Made by a program: the position numbers and the translations under genes. Of a stretch of 64,000 nucleotides of DNA, positions 44,998 to 58,673 are shown one piece after another. Origin of the DNA: Silene conica (lineage: Eukaryota > Streptophyta > Magnoliopsida > Caryophyllales > Caryophyllaceae); the NCBI GenBank assembly GCA_029255685.2, contig CM055315.2:50125358-50189357 (forward strand). Direction: 5' to 3'. The notes beneath the pieces were generated by a model. It did not search any database. It was not told the origin of the DNA and worked only from the letters and a program-made list of their open reading frames with translations. How positions within the stretch are numbered: position 1 is the first letter of the stretch; each line of letters starts with the position of its first letter.

Positions 44998-47900
44998 CTA
45001 GTACATGTTCGGCATACGCCTTAAACCCATAGATAAAATATGAGCATCATGCTTAGCTTGCGATAGTGCTTTGGTTAAAGGATCAGCAACATTTTCTTCT
45101 GTCCCCACCTTACATATCACAATTTCCTTTCTATCTAGAAAATCTCTAATCACATGATATTTTCTTTGTACATGCTTTGATCTATTGCTAGACTTCGGCT
45201 CCTTTGCTTGAAAAAACAGCACTACTATTATCACAATAGATGGTGATAGGATCTTCGGCCTCGGGAACTACTCTTAGTCCCTCAAGAAACTGCCTAATCC
45301 ATACTGCTTCTTTTGCAGCTTCACATGCTGCTATGTACTCAGCTTCCGTTGTAGAATCCGCAACCACTGGCTCTTTATAGCTCTTCCAACTAACGGCACC
45401 ACCATTAAGGATAAAGACGTATCCAGCCTGGGATTTCATATCGTCTCTATCCGTTTGGAAGCTAGCATCTGTGTAACCCTTTACACTTAGCTCATCCTCC
45501 CCACCAAACACCAAAAGGGAATCCTTAGTCCTTCTCAAGTATTTAAGGATATTCTTAACAGCAATCCAGTGACCTTCACCTGGATTCGCTTGATATCTAC
45601 TAGTCATGCTTAAAGCATGTGAGACATCTGGACGAGTGCATACCATGGCGTACATGATGGATCCAACTGCGGAAGCATAAGGAATCTCTTTCATGCGTTC
45701 AACATCCTCGGGTTCAGTGGGACATTGAGATTTACTCAAAATTATCCCACTTCCCATAGGAAGAAATCCTCTCTTGGAGTTCTTCATGCTGAAACGTCAA
45801 AGAATCTTATCTATATAAGATTCTTGACTTAGTGCCAATATCCTTTTAGGTCTATCTCTATAGATCCGGATACCTAGTATGCGTTGTGCATTGCCTAAAT
45901 CCTTCATTTGAAAATGATTTCCCAACCATCCTTTCACAGAGGACAACATTTGAATATCATTTCCAATGAGTAGTATGTCATCTACATACAGTATTAGGAA
46001 CACAACTTTGCTCCCACTGAATTTGGTATATAAACATGGTTCCTCGACACTTCGAGCAAAACCATTTTCTTTTATAACCTCATTAAAACGATGATTCCAA
46101 CTCCTGGATGCTTGTTTAAGACCATAGATGGATTTCTTAAGTTTGCACACCTTGTTAGGATTTTTAAGATCCTCAAAACCTTCAGGTTGTATCATATACA
46201 CATCCTCCTTTAAATACCCATTCAAGAAGGCAGTTTTAACATCCATTTGCCATATTTCATAATCATGAAATGCGGCTATCGCTAACATAATCCTAATGGA
46301 TCTAAGCATAGCAACTGGAGCAAAGGTCTCATCATAATGAAGACCTTGTACTTGGGTAAACCCTTTAGCTACTAGCCTAGCTTTGTAGACATCATCATGT
46401 CCTTCTATGCCATTCTTCACTTTGAAGATCCACTTGCACTGAAGAGGTCTTACGCCTTCAGGCAAGTCAACCAAGTCCCATACTTGATTTTGATACATAG
46501 AATCCATTTCGGATTTCATGGCCTCTTGCCATTTTGTGGAGTCGGGACTAGAGATTGCAGCTTTGTAAGTGGTAGGTTCATCACTTTCTAAAAGTAAAAC
46601 ATCAAGACTACCATCTCCCTCAATTAATCCAACATACCTATCAGGTTGATGTGGAATTCTACTCGATCTCCTAGGTTGAATAGGTACCGAAGCAGACGAA
46701 GAAGGAACGTTTTCGTTCATCTCTACTTCAGTTTGTGGCTCTTGGACTTCATTGATCTCACGAAGTTCAAAATTTCTCCCACTCTGTCTTCTAGAAACAA
46801 ATTCCTTTTCTAGAAAGACAGCCTCTATTGATACAAACACTTTGTTATCTCGAGGTTTATAGAAGTAATATCCACGTGAGGTGGTTGGATAACCAATAAA
46901 AGTGCATTTTTCGGATCTTGGAGCTAACTTGTCATCGGTCTTTACCTTGAAATAAGCCTCACAACCCCATATCTTCATATAGGATAATGAAGGAACCTTT
47001 CCTCTCCACATCTCATATGGAGTCTTTTCGGTCACTTTTGTTGGACTAACGTTCAACGATTTGATGGCGGTGAGAATTGCAAATCCCCAAAATGAATCTG
47101 GTAAATCAGTTTGACTCATCATGGACCGAACCATATCTAGTAAAGTTTGATTTCTCCTTTCAGCCACACCATTAAGTTGTGGTGTTCCAAGAGGTGAGAG
47201 TTCTAATAATATACCATTATCTTTTAAGTGTGAATCAAATTCACCACTAAGATATTCACCACCTCGATCCGATCGAAGTGCTTTAATCTTCTTGTCAAGT
47301 TGGTTTTCTACCTCATTTTGAAATTCCTTGAATTTCATGAAGGCTTCACTTTTAAATTTCATTAAGTAGACATGCCCATATCTACTTAAATCATCTGTGA
47401 AGGTGATGAAGTAGTCATAGTTACCCCTAGCGGTGATTGTTAATGGACCACATACATCGGTATGAATGAGTCCTAGTAAATCACTTGCTCTTGTTCTTTT
47501 ACCACTAAAAGGATTTCGAGTCATTTTGCCTAGGAGGCAAGCTTCGCATATACCATATGATTCATAATCAAATGGTTTAATAATGTTAGTCTTTACTAAT
47601 CTTTTAATGCGTTTTTCGTTTATATGACCAAGTCGACAATGCCAATAAAATGATTCATTTGGTTCACTTGTTTTTGCTCTTTTAGACTCTATGTTATAAA
47701 CATCACGGAATGAGGTTGCAGTTTCCAAAACATAAATTCCATTAATAGAAGTGGCATGGCCAATAACCATGTCATTCTTAGAGATAATACAACAATTGTT
47801 CTTAATGGAAAAACAATAACCTTCAATGTCTAACATTGCTACGGAAATAATGTTCTTAGAAAGCGATGGTACATAATAACAATTATTTAAATGTAGCTCA

Positions 47901-48526
47901 ATTCCGCTTGGCAAGGCTAGAGTGTATGTCCCCTTTGAAGTGGCCGCTACCCGAGCTCCATTTCCAAGTCGGAGATCCATTTCTCCCTTGTCAATCTTCT
48001 CGGCTCCTCTTAAACCCTGTACACGATTACAGAGGTGAGAACCACAACCGGTATCCAATACCCAAGTTGAATTAGAAGTATAATTAATGTCAATAACATA
48101 AATTTCGGATAAAGAATTACCAAACGGAATTACAAGACCCTCTTGAATGTGCCGTAAATAAATTGGACAATTCCTCCTCCAATGGCCCATATCACGACAA
48201 TAGTGACATCGACCCTTTTGTGATTTCTTTCGCTTCCTTCTCTTCTTTGCAATACTTTTCTTGCTAGAGCTCCCACTAGCTTTATCATAAGCTCTTTCTT
48301 TCAAATACAAGGCATCCAACTCTTGATTTAGCTCATCAATATAAGCCGTATCAAGTAAAGGTCCCTTGGGATATGGGAGAGAAGTGACAAAGTTCACATT
48401 GCCATCCGGACCCGTTCCGAAATGAATTTCTCTAGTAGTATCAAGGTTATTACGGGTGCAAATATCGTCAAATACATTGTGACAAGAGTCAATAGTAATG
48501 GGTGTTGTAGGGTTCGATGGATCCAT
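44998..48526 (-). pseudogene. copia C4 polyprotein: short N-terminus, protease, integrase, RT, RNase H
   Basis: Start taken at ATG 48526 (MDPSNPTTPITID), matching the C3 start; a longer in-frame ATG at 48580 is possible. About 110 residues without a UBN2 Gag domain precede the zinc knuckle CHYCRDMGHWRRNC, in a lysine/arginine-rich stretch (KKRRKRKKSQK). Then protease DTGC, integrase (HCRLGH...CEAC, HTDVCGP, SDRGGEY, AERRNQT), RT (MDVKTAFLNG, LYVDDILL) and RNase H (ADSTTEAEY, YCDNSSAVF), ending GLRRMPNMY. Breaks: TGA at 45797-45799 after DKIL, most simply a CGA-to-TGA deamination, and a +1 frameshift in a run of six A (plus strand 45211-45216). All catalytic motifs are otherwise present. Confidence 0.94.
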
Positions 48527-50310
48527 TGCGGTCTCAATTACTACAAAACGGAAATAAAGGAAAATATTAACGTTTATCATTTTGATTTATTCACTTGTGT
48601 AAACAAGCAAAACATTTACTCAATGATCTCTTACCCAATTAAGTAAATGATCCCGAGATCCAAATACATACTAACTTGGGCACGGTTTAGCCGATACATC
48701 CCTCATTAATATGACTCGGTGGATTAACTCCTTAATCGATTCTACTTTTAGAACTCCCGGTCGATAAAATTACATTAATTCTTATCTTAGCCCGAACTTA
48801 TTACCACTACGGTGGCTCGAATACTTTCGCTGAGATCGACCAAATTTCTAGAATGTAATCATATTACCCCACTTCACCAACGTAATAAGGTTTGCACCCC
48901 GGTTTAGCCGAGCCTACTCCCTTATGAAGAAGATCCTTCGCGGGTTCTTTACTTTTTGGTATGGCTATGTCTCAATTTTTAAAATCGTAAGAGATCTTGT
49001 CAATTTATTATCTATCTCCTTTAAGTGAACTAATTCGGTGAATTATGGATAAATTGATTGACACGGAGTGGGACTCAAAACTCGATATGCATGTTAAGTT
49101 GATGGCGATTTGGCAATGCATGCAACATATGAAATAAATACAAAACATATTTAAACTCCTAGTATGGCCTTTCCTAAGATAGAAAACAAATGTAAATTAC
49201 AAATTCGGAAACCAACTCCTTTGGTCCCTTGAACTTCAAACGCGGCACGCATCCCAAGGAAACTCCGTCTCGGTCGGAACTCCTTTCCGAAATGGCACCG
49301 TCTTCAAGGATTTCGGAATTACAAATATTTACAAATTTTTCTATCTATTTTATACATTATAAAATAAAATAACAAAATAAAGTGATACGAGATCACATTT
49401 AATTACAACCAAATCGATAGCCCTTACATTACGGGAAATATCGATTAAACAACTAAGGCCATACTAAGAAAATTACATAATTCAAAATTATATAACAAAA
49501 TAATGACATTCATACAAAATAATATAATGCATCAAAATTAAATATGTTCATTTTAATGCCAAATCGCCCTAATACATATTATTAGTCTTAACTCATCCGG
49601 TTTTATGGAATTTACGATTTAACCTTTAAACATGCCATAAACTTCAATATAAATCACATTTACATCAAAATTAACATTCCTAAGACATTTTAGGATTAAA
49701 ATTAGTCTACACTAATATATGGCAAATTAATTCAAAATTAATTTATGTGTTCATTTTTGGCCTTAATCATTTCATAATCAACATGGTGAAATTCAAATTA
49801 AATTACAATAATTAAAATCTGAATTTCGAAAATTTTTAACATTCTGAAAATTACTTTAATAATCACAATGTCAAAATTTCATGGTTAAAATATTCGAACT
49901 AGTTTCGACAATTTATCAATTTTAACCAACATGTCAATATTACTCCATTTATCATATAAATCGTAATGCATGCAATACAACTCAATATTGTACAAAATTT
50001 TACACACCATTTTTAAAATATGCATGTGACATTATCCATGAAGATCACGGCCAGAAACCTTTCCATCTATTTTTAGTCCAATTTTTTTTCGATTTCAACA
50101 ATTAAATCGTCTAAAATTACTAAAAATGATATAAATGAACAACTTTAAATTCCACAAATTATCAATATAACCTAAAAACAATTTTAGGACCGGATTTATA
50201 CACATGCAAAACATTTCGAGTGTTTTATCATATAAGTCGAAATAAGTAGTTTTATTTAAGTTACAATAACTCGGAAAAACAATACCGATTATGCATGCAA
50301 ATAACCATTT
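48527..50310 (-). other. 5' leader of C4
   Basis: 1.8-kb leader. The part at about 48600-49560 aligns closely, in reverse complement, with C5 56700-57640, for instance CCGCGAAGGATCTTCTTCAT/reverse and the GGTGCCATTTCGGAAAGGAG block. The rest is AT-rich. No supported frame. Confidence 0.78.
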
Positions 50311-50322
50311 GCTCTGATACCA
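50311..50322 (-). other. primer binding site of C4 (initiator tRNA-Met)
   Basis: Minus strand TGGTATCAGAGC, two bases inside the 5' LTR. Confidence 0.93.
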
Positions 50323-50324
50323 AT

Positions 50325-51478
50325 TGTTGGGTTTCTTAAACTCATATTATGATTTTAGTCATAATAATTATTACTCATAACCTTATGGATCTTATTGCAT
50401 GCATAACAAAATAAAAGCCGAAACATATGAAGATGAAATAGTCCTTACATTGCTTGAGTTTCGGCTAAGTGGGCACAATCAAAGACTCCCTCTTTGATTG
50501 TTCTTGAGCTTATATCAAAGGATGATCCTCCTAGTCCCCAATATAGAAGACCTCCAATGAGTAGGCACCAAGACACACTCTAATAAAATTTATGTTTGAT
50601 TTTACTAGAATCTCACACAAATAACCTAGTTATTACTATTATTATCTTATAATAATTAAGTGAATGAACAATGCAAATTGTTCTTTTGAGCTTGGTGATA
50701 CACGGCTGAAAAACAAGGAGAAGAGAGTATTATCTCTCTAAAAACTCTCTAATGTTTTTGCATGTGTATTGTGTAAGAATAAATTAGAGGTAGTGTACAC
50801 AACACTCTCATTTGAGTGTATGCTTGGACGGTTAGGTTGAGGTGCCCTATGCATGGGCACCAATACACCACTTGTCATGATTTATCTATATTTGAATAAA
50901 CAATTTTTATCATATAAAAATTAAAACATAAGATAATAATGTATAATGTAATTGAAGTGTGATGAACTATCACACGGTCCAAACCATACTACCATGTTCA
51001 TTTTATCACATATAAAATGGACATTATAAGTTTAACTAATTTAAACTTAATTATCATGAAATAATAATCCCATTATTATTAAAACATTTCTAATATTAAT
51101 TCATTCTTAAATAATGTTTCATAAACATATTAATTTTAGTAATGACATATCATTCACTAAAATTTTACAATTTATAATCATATTATAAATATATTCCAAA
51201 CTCGATATAAACTAGGATTGATATGACTCGAATCATATACGACCATATCGTTTTCTTATTAAGAGAGTTGTCCTAAAGGTGTGACCTAAAGGGATCGACT
51301 GATCACCACCGTCTTACGACAGTAATGTTAAACTCTAGTAAGCCAATCATTACCGATTAATGTTGATCAGTCGACTATATGAAAATGACCATCCCATGAG
51401 TATTCTTATTGTAGATTTATCAGTACTTTATATTTTACTGACGTGATCGCACTATTGTTGAGGAAACTTTTCCCAACA
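50325..51478 (-). repeat. 5' LTR of C4
   Basis: 1,154 bp. Same length as its partner at 43045-44198 and nine visible mismatches to it. Confidence 0.96.
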
Positions 51479-51483
51479 GTGCG

Positions 51484-53381
51484 GTGATATTAGATTATAT
51501 TGGTGGTGCTAGGATGACGTGTGGTGGTCGAAAAACCTGCTGTCGATAGTCTTTTTAGAAGGTGTCAAAGAAGGGTGCAGAAACAGGGGAGTGTGGGTTG
51601 TGTTCATGGGTTTTGTGGCGACTGTTTCATAGGTGCTGGAAGTGTCGAAGCCTAGTGGTTGTCACCAGGGGCATGTGGGTGGTGAGTAATGTCGAGGGTG
51701 GTGATGCGTGGTGGTAGAAAAGTGGTACAGGTGGTAGTTTTCGGGTTGCATTGAGGGTCTGTCACGGTTTTTCAGCGGGTTGTGTTTTTGACCAAAGGTT
51801 TTCGTGCTAGTGTCGAAGGCTGGTGCGTGGGGGCGAGTCAGGGACTGTGGTTGGTGTCAATGGGTGCGTCACGGTGCATAGGTGGTAACCTCCATAAAGG
51901 GGTGGCAGTCCAGGCGGCTAGAAGATGGTCGAAGGGGTTGCGAAGTAGGCTGTCACGAGATGTAAGTCGTGGTTTGTCTTGCTGTTTATTGTTGTTTCGT
52001 TATTCGTTGGCTTCGTGTCTTACTATAATTACTATTAACATTATTATTATTATTATATGTTATGGTTGACCATTGACTATGTTAGTATTATTATAATTAT
52101 ACATTGTTGTTAGTTGCACCATGGTCCGTGTATTATGATTATTATTATTAGTGTTGTTAATGGTGTTGTTTTGTCCTTGTGATATTATTATTATTATTAT
52201 TAATGTTAGTATTATTCATACTACTATTATTTATTCTTATTATTCTTATTATTATTATTATTATTATTATTATATGTTATTATTACTAATTTTGTTAGGG
52301 GTTGTCATTAACATTGTTGTTATTATTGTTATTATTGTTAGTATTAATATTACTATAGTTGTTATTAGTATTTATTATAACTATTTGATGACTATTTATA
52401 TTATGGTTATGTGACGATATCTTGTTAATCGACTTATTAAGATAATTGAATTGGGTCACGTTTAGTACGACCTCGTTAGCGTAATTGTTTTGATTAATTA
52501 ATTAATTTAATTAATTTAATTTGGTTTAAGTGGACAGATGATAATTGTTTACGTGATTATATTAGTGAGTAATTATGTATATTATATTGTTAGGTGACGG
52601 TATTGAAGTGGCATAATTCTATTACTTGCTGGCTTGCTGTTGGATTATATTGCTATCCAGGTAGGATACACTGGTACCATATTCTATGACGTGCTTTGAA
52701 TGGATGTGTATATTGTATGTTATTGATGCAAGTGTGATTATTATGAGAATGATATATAGTGGTTGAACATTTTTATATTGAATTCATAAGCATGACATAT
52801 GCATTGGATACGGATTTGAGATGATGAGATATTATTGGGCCCAGGCTAGTTCTGCAGGACTAGACCTGGTGACCTCAGCTGTTATGCTGGTGTTCGGCGA
52901 CGGCCGATTATAGTCTGCCGGGAGGTTCGGTATGGCTGGGTGTTACGGGTTTGAGAATGAGATTGAGATTGAGCTCGAGCATATCATGGCATTTGCATAT
53001 CATATTTGTGGCATTGTAATTATTGTGTTACCCTACTCAACCGCGAGGTTGACAGTGTATTCGTATACACCTACGATGATCCGAAATGGGGAGTAGATTC
53101 TACAGGTCAGAGACAGATGAGCTAGGAGCTGGGGCAGGAATGTGAGATGCATACTTTGGACCGACTTAGAATTATATCACATCTAGAGAAGTCATCAGTT
53201 GTATTTTCTTTTCCACTGTGTAATAACTGTAATAATCAAAGTTTAAATTTTATCAGTTTTATATAAAGTACTTTGGTTGTTTTACTTTGTTATTCACTGC
53301 CTCGGACATTCCGATATGGTAACAGCTCTATTTATTTGAGAATGTCTTGCTAAAGGCTCTTAAATAAATGGGGGTGTTACA
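51484..53381 (+). repeat. 5' LTR of G4, second part
   Basis: Continues the G4 LTR after C4, beginning with GGTGG/GTCG-rich sequence, then a long ATT-rich tract (about 52020-52400) that creates chance frames of Ile/Tyr, and ends GGGGGTGTTACA at 53381. No gene. Confidence 0.8.
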
Positions 53382-53384
53382 AAG

Positions 53385-53396
53385 TGGTATCAGAGC
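53385..53396 (+). other. primer binding site of G4 (initiator tRNA-Met)
   Basis: TGGTATCAGAGC three bases after the LTR end. Confidence 0.92.
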
Positions 53397-53962
53397 AAAC
53401 GATCATCAGGCCTAAACCAAATGAAAAACAATGAATATAGGAATAGTCAAATAAAATGAACCCCAGGCTAGTAACTGTTAGGAGCCCCAGGATTGAGATG
53501 AGTTAGGGGCCCCCTCAAACCAAGCCACTGGCCCTTTCAGTCTAACCTGGTAGCCTTGAGTGATGCAGAGAGTGGGTAGTAACAAATAAAGAATCAGAAC
53601 ATGCCTATGTTGTGCTAACATTCTTGCAGGAGAAGAATGAGGTAAGTGGTAACGTGAATTATGGTAGTGATGTGTATAAGAAGATTATGATTATGATTGA
53701 TATGGAAATGCTGATTGATCAGAATGATTGATTTGAAATTTTAATGAGTATGGATGATGTCTATTTATTGAGCAATAGTTGGAGTGAGATGATCATATGA
53801 TTCCGGTGTTTTGAAATGTTCATACGGTTATCTGGTATTTAAATGACTATCGTTATTACATCATTTTGATGTTAACTCCTGGTATGGATGAGTAATTTTG
53901 TCGATCTTATGATTACGTGTTATAGCAAACCCTGTCTAGTGATATGCGGAATGTGCTGCCCT
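53397..53962 (+). other. G4 interior, left of C5, without genes
   Basis: 566 bp after the primer binding site where gag should begin. No protein recognised. Ends with GCCCT, the C5 target duplication. Confidence 0.65.
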
Positions 53963-55265
53963 TGTTGGGAAATGTGTCCTCAACAATTGTGCGATCACGA
54001 CAGTGATAAAAATCATTGTCATAAATCTTATGAAATGAATATGCAAGGGACGATCCGATATTTGATATAGTCAACTGACCAACATTAATCGGTAATGATT
54101 GGCTGACTAGAGTTTGACATTACTGTCGTATGACGGTGGTGGTCAGTTGATCCCTTTAGGTCACACCTATAGGACAGACCCCTTAAATAATATATTGATT
54201 AATTGTATAGGATACAGATTGATCGATATTCTTAAAACCGTATATCAAGAATTCAGAGGTTGAATCTTAAAGTAAGATTTATATTTGAAATTGAAATGTG
54301 TCAATTGTCAAATATTAATCGATATTTATGAAATGTCGAAATAGAATGAGAAGGGTTCGTGGTTATAACAAATGGTGTATATCGTATTGACGATTATTAT
54401 AATAACCATATTTTGGGACGGTAATTACGAATTACTAAAATAATTTGTTAAATATGATTTAATTAATTTAGAAATGATATTTATATGATAAATATATTTT
54501 AAATTAATACAATTTAATTATGACACATAAGATGTTACATATTACACAATTGTACAAATTACAAATTGTAAAATGAAAGACTATTTTACACCCAAAAGTG
54601 GTGTGTGATTGTGTATGTAAGAAAGACTAATTTGTTTATATTTGTGGACAATATAAACACAATCGTTAGAGAGGTAAGATGCCTAATAGTAGGCATGCAA
54701 CCCTAAGCTTTTAAGTAAGACAAAAGAGCATCTTAAACCTTACCATACACACTACCATACGCCTAAAACAAAGCCCCAATATATATGTGAATGGTACACA
54801 TATACTATTTTGCTAGAATTCATTTCTATGATAGGTTTTATTTTTCTAAGTGTGAGAACTATAAAACTCTAATAATATTTCTAGTCTAAGAAATACAAAA
54901 TCCTCTAAAATATTATTTAGATAATATTCTCTAGTATACTAATATTGTTATTAGTATACGGTTTTAAGGCAACCGTTTCCATCACCTAGCTCGTGTTAGT
55001 GTTTCGGTGTTTAAGGGTAGGTCTTGGGTGCAACGTAAAGGAGGCAAGCTATTTTGGTTGCTCCGTGGAGGATCATCCTAGCACTATTTCGGACCGTTTG
55101 TAAGGCCCTTTTCATTATTATTCCGCATATGTTGTTGCATGCATAAGATCTTGAGTATAAATTAATATGAGATTAATTAAAATTAGTAAGATTAGTAAGA
55201 CTAATAATTTGAACTTGTTAGTTAAATTATTGGATTAGTTAGTAAGACTACCTTAGTTTCCAACA
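53963..55265 (+). repeat. 5' LTR of C5
   Basis: 1,303 bp, starts TGTTGGGAAATGTGTCC, ends AGTTTCCAACA. A TATATAT stretch near 54779 after GCCCCAA is a possible TATA box. Confidence 0.95.
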
Positions 55266-55267
55266 AG

Positions 55268-55279
55268 TGGTATCAGAGC
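55268..55279 (+). other. primer binding site of C5 (initiator tRNA-Met)
   Basis: TGGTATCAGAGC two bases after the 5' LTR. Confidence 0.93.
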
Positions 55280-57731
55280 ATTAGGTTGCTTGCATGCAAC
55301 TCGATTTTATACGTTTTTGCGAGAAAATGCGATTTTAATTAAAAACGAAAATGAGTAGTACATATAGGATATGCACGAAAATCATATTGCATGTATATTT
55401 TCTGGTCTTAAAATAGTTTTAAGTCATTTTGATGATTTATGGAATAATATTGTTCAATATTGTAATTAAAATGTTTAATTTATGCTTTAAATCGGTTAAA
55501 AATGTTTTATTATGGGAAAAATAGCTAAATAATGTTTCTGGCCATGAATTTTAAATATGTTCTCACATGCATTTAACATATTATGAATATATAATTTTCG
55601 AAATTATTGAAGGTTTTATGCATGGTTTATGATTTTTAATGTTTAAATAGTCATAAAATGAGTTAAATATGGGTTAAATAGTTATATTATGAATTTAACT
55701 ATAAAATTTTTTGTTGATGTCACATGCAATATATAAAATATATGATGAATTTTCCAGAAATTGTTCTTTAATATTGCATGAATATTGATTTTTATCGTAA
55801 ACATCGTAATATTAGTGACATATTTTAGCTTAAATAGTTTAAGTTCGAATTTGACCATAAAAATTTAATATAGTGTCACATATATTATTTCTAGCATGCA
55901 TGTGAATTTTGAGCTATTAATCTCGAATATTGCATGAGAAATGATTTTAATCGGTAAAATCGCGTAATATATGACACGAATTATTAAAAATAGCAAAAGT
56001 TACTTAAATGGTCCGAAAAATTCACCCATATTAGTCATATTATATACGATCATCAACATATTTTTATTTAGTGCCAAAAGTTTCTGAAATTTTAATTTTA
56101 ATTTTAAAAGGTTACAGTTGAAATTGAGTGTTGTAAGAGTCATAATCATTACTTTTCAGACCTTAAACAGTGTTTTTAAGCCTGTTTTTTCTGCATTTTC
56201 AGATACTTTGAGTGTCTAGGAAGATGTAAAAATTATATTGGTATTTTATTTACATAATTTTTGAATTAATTTTGAATTTTTCGATATATTATGCATATTA
56301 TACGGCTATTTTACGAAATAAATGGTATATTTCGAAAATATTTAATTTTTAAGGATCTGAAATTTTAGAAAATTTCCAGTATGTTCAAAATTTTGAATTT
56401 TGAATTTTCGAAATTTTTATGACTCGTTTGATTATTTTAATGCTATTTCCCGTAAAACCGATTAAAACCGAACAATATTAAAATAAGTTAAGTTAATTTT
56501 CGAAATTTGAGTAAGACTTAATTTTGAATCCTAAATGTGTTAGGAAACTTAACTAAATCATGAATAGTGATTCATAGAGTGATTAGTGATTTTAAAATTG
56601 TTTAAATCACGTTATTCCATAAAACCGTGTTATTACGAATAACGATATTTAAAACGTGTTTAAATAGGCCGATTTGGCTTAGGTTTTGCATTTTACATAA
56701 GCATTGCATATTTAATTATCACTTATGAATGTCATATTTTATTTACGTAATTTTGGAATTATGTAATTTACTTAGTATGGCCTTAGATTTTAATCGATAT
56801 TTCCCGTAATGTAAGGGTTTATCAATTCGGTTGTAATTTAATGTGATCTCGTATCACTTTATTTATTGTTTTATTTTATTTTATAATGTATAAAATAGAT
56901 AGAAAATTTGTAATTATTTGTAATTCCGGAGATCCTTGAAAACGGTGCCATTTCGGAAAGGAGTTCCGACCAAGACGGAGTTTGCCTTGGGATGCGTGCC
57001 GCGTGTGAAGTTCAAGGGACCAAAGGAGTTGGTTTCCGAATTTGTAATTTACTTTATTTTCTATTTTAGGAAAGGCCATACTAGGGTTTTATTTATGCTT
57101 TTATTTATGCTTATCATGTTTGCATGCATAGCCAAATCGTCTTTCAAACTCATGCATTTCATCTATTTTATCGACCGTGTCAATCAATTTATCGATAATT
57201 CACCGACTTAGTTCACTTAAAGGAGATAGATAATAAATTGACAAGATCTCTTACGTTATTTAAAAATCGAGACATAGCCTTACCAAAAAGTAAAGAACCC
57301 GCGGAGGATCTTCTTCATAAGGGAGTAGGCTCGGCTAAACCGGGGTGCAAACCTTATTACGTTGGTGAAGTGGGGTAATATGATTACTTATTCTCGAAAT
57401 TTGGTTGATCTCGACGAAGGTATTCGAGCCACCGTAGTGGTAATAAGTTCGGGCTAAGATAAGAATTAATTTAATTTTATCGACCGAGAGTTCTAAAAGT
57501 AGAATCGATTAAGGAGTTAATCTACCGAGTCACATTAATGAGGGATGTATCGGCTAAACCGTGCCCGAGTTAGTGTGTATTTGGGTCTCGGGATCATTTA
57601 CTTAATTGGGTAAGAGATCATTAAGTAGATGCTTAACTTGTTTAAAATATACAAGTTTATTTATTAAAACGATAATTGTGTTTTAATTCCTTTATTACCA
57701 TTTGTAGTTCATTTTCGACTTTCAATCATCA
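55280..57731 (+). other. 5' leader of C5
   Basis: 2.45-kb leader. First 1.4 kb is AT-rich. The part at about 56690-57640 is strongly conserved with C4 (49560-48600, inverted) and less so with C3 (24800-24240, inverted). No supported reading frame. Confidence 0.78.
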
Positions 57732-58673
57732 ATGGCAAATAACGCTCCACCACTCCCACATCACGTTTCATGGCTTCGGTCTTTTATGGATCGTTGCAAG
57801 CTTGAGAAGCATGGCGCCAATTTTAAGGATTGGAAGCCCAATTGGTGTTGGCCGCGGAAGCCGACGATAAGACTCGTTATCTTACCATTGCTGCTCCTCC
57901 CACTCCCGGTGCTCGTTCATCGGAAGCGACTCGTGAGGCCTATGAGACCTAAATGAAAGAGTCACATGCTTTGAAGAACGTGCTTATATTTTTGATGGAG
58001 CCGGATCTCCAAAGAAGAATGATTAAGCTAGCCACGGCTAATGAGATTTACACTAAGATTGCGACCATGTTTTCGCAAGCTCATAGGGTAATCCAATATG
58101 AGGCAGCCTCCGCATTCTTTGATTTGACCTTAAAGGAAGGTCAAAGGGTTAGTCCTCATGTGCTCAAAATGGTTGAGCTAGCCGAAACCTTGAAGTTGCA
58201 AGGGGTGAATGTTCCCGACTCGCTTATTATTGACAAAATCCTTCACTCCCTCAACAAAGTGAAATCGTATGTTCAATTTCGGGTAAATTATAACATGCGT
58301 AATCAAATAACCTCCTTGGACGAGTTACATAAAATGTTAGTCCAAGCGGAGAGGGATATGGGACTTAATGAGAGTTCCTCGAAGGATGTGCTAAATATCG
58401 AGACGGAAAGCAAGGGGAAGTTTAAGCGCAAGGCTAACAAGGGTAAAAAATGTCAAAGTCTTCAAACCCACATCTCCTAAGGAGAAGACTTTTACGAAAG
58501 GTGCTTCTTCTTCATCGTCGTCAAAGGTTGAAGACAAGTGCCATTATTGCACTAAGATGGGGCATTGGAAGCGCAATTGCCCGAAGTATCTCCATGACCT
58601 CAAAGCTGGAAAGGTTTTTGCAGTAGGTTTCAATTCTCGTCTAATTCATGTTATTTCATCAATTTTTGTATAG
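57732..58673 (+). pseudogene. copia C5 Gag, broken
   Basis: Starts at ATG 57732 (MANNAPPLPHHVSWLRSF). The UBN2-type Gag core is clear from 57953 (HALKNVLIFLMEPDLQRRM, SAFFDLTLKEGQRVSPHVLKM, LDELHKMLVQAERDM), followed by a lysine-rich stretch and a CCHC zinc knuckle CHYCTKMGHWKRNC at about 58541-58582. It ends at TAG 58671-58673, before any protease. Breaks: a one-base deletion near 57832, a TAA at 57950-57952 at a likely glutamine position, and a one-base shift in the A run near 58445-58450. Length matches a canonical copia Gag, so the stop after the knuckle looks like a designed Gag end rather than a random truncation. Confidence 0.9.

Larger units (their letters stand above)
43045..51478 (-). 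mobile_element. Ty1/copia element C4, complete, Pol without normal Gag
   Basis: Full copy on the minus strand: LTRs of 1,154 bp at 43045-44198 and 50325-51478, target duplication GTGCG (43040-43044, 51479-51483), primer binding site 50311-50322, purine tract next to the 3' LTR (44199-44209). I count nine mismatches between the LTRs (0.8 percent), so the insertion is young. The polyprotein carries protease, integrase, RT and RNase H but only a short N-terminal region where Gag should be. It has one nonsense codon and one frameshift. Confidence 0.96.

Noticed and set aside
52151..52414. Hydrophobic Ile/Tyr-rich open frame
   Set aside because: Produced by the ATT-rich tract of the G4 LTR; not a membrane protein gene.
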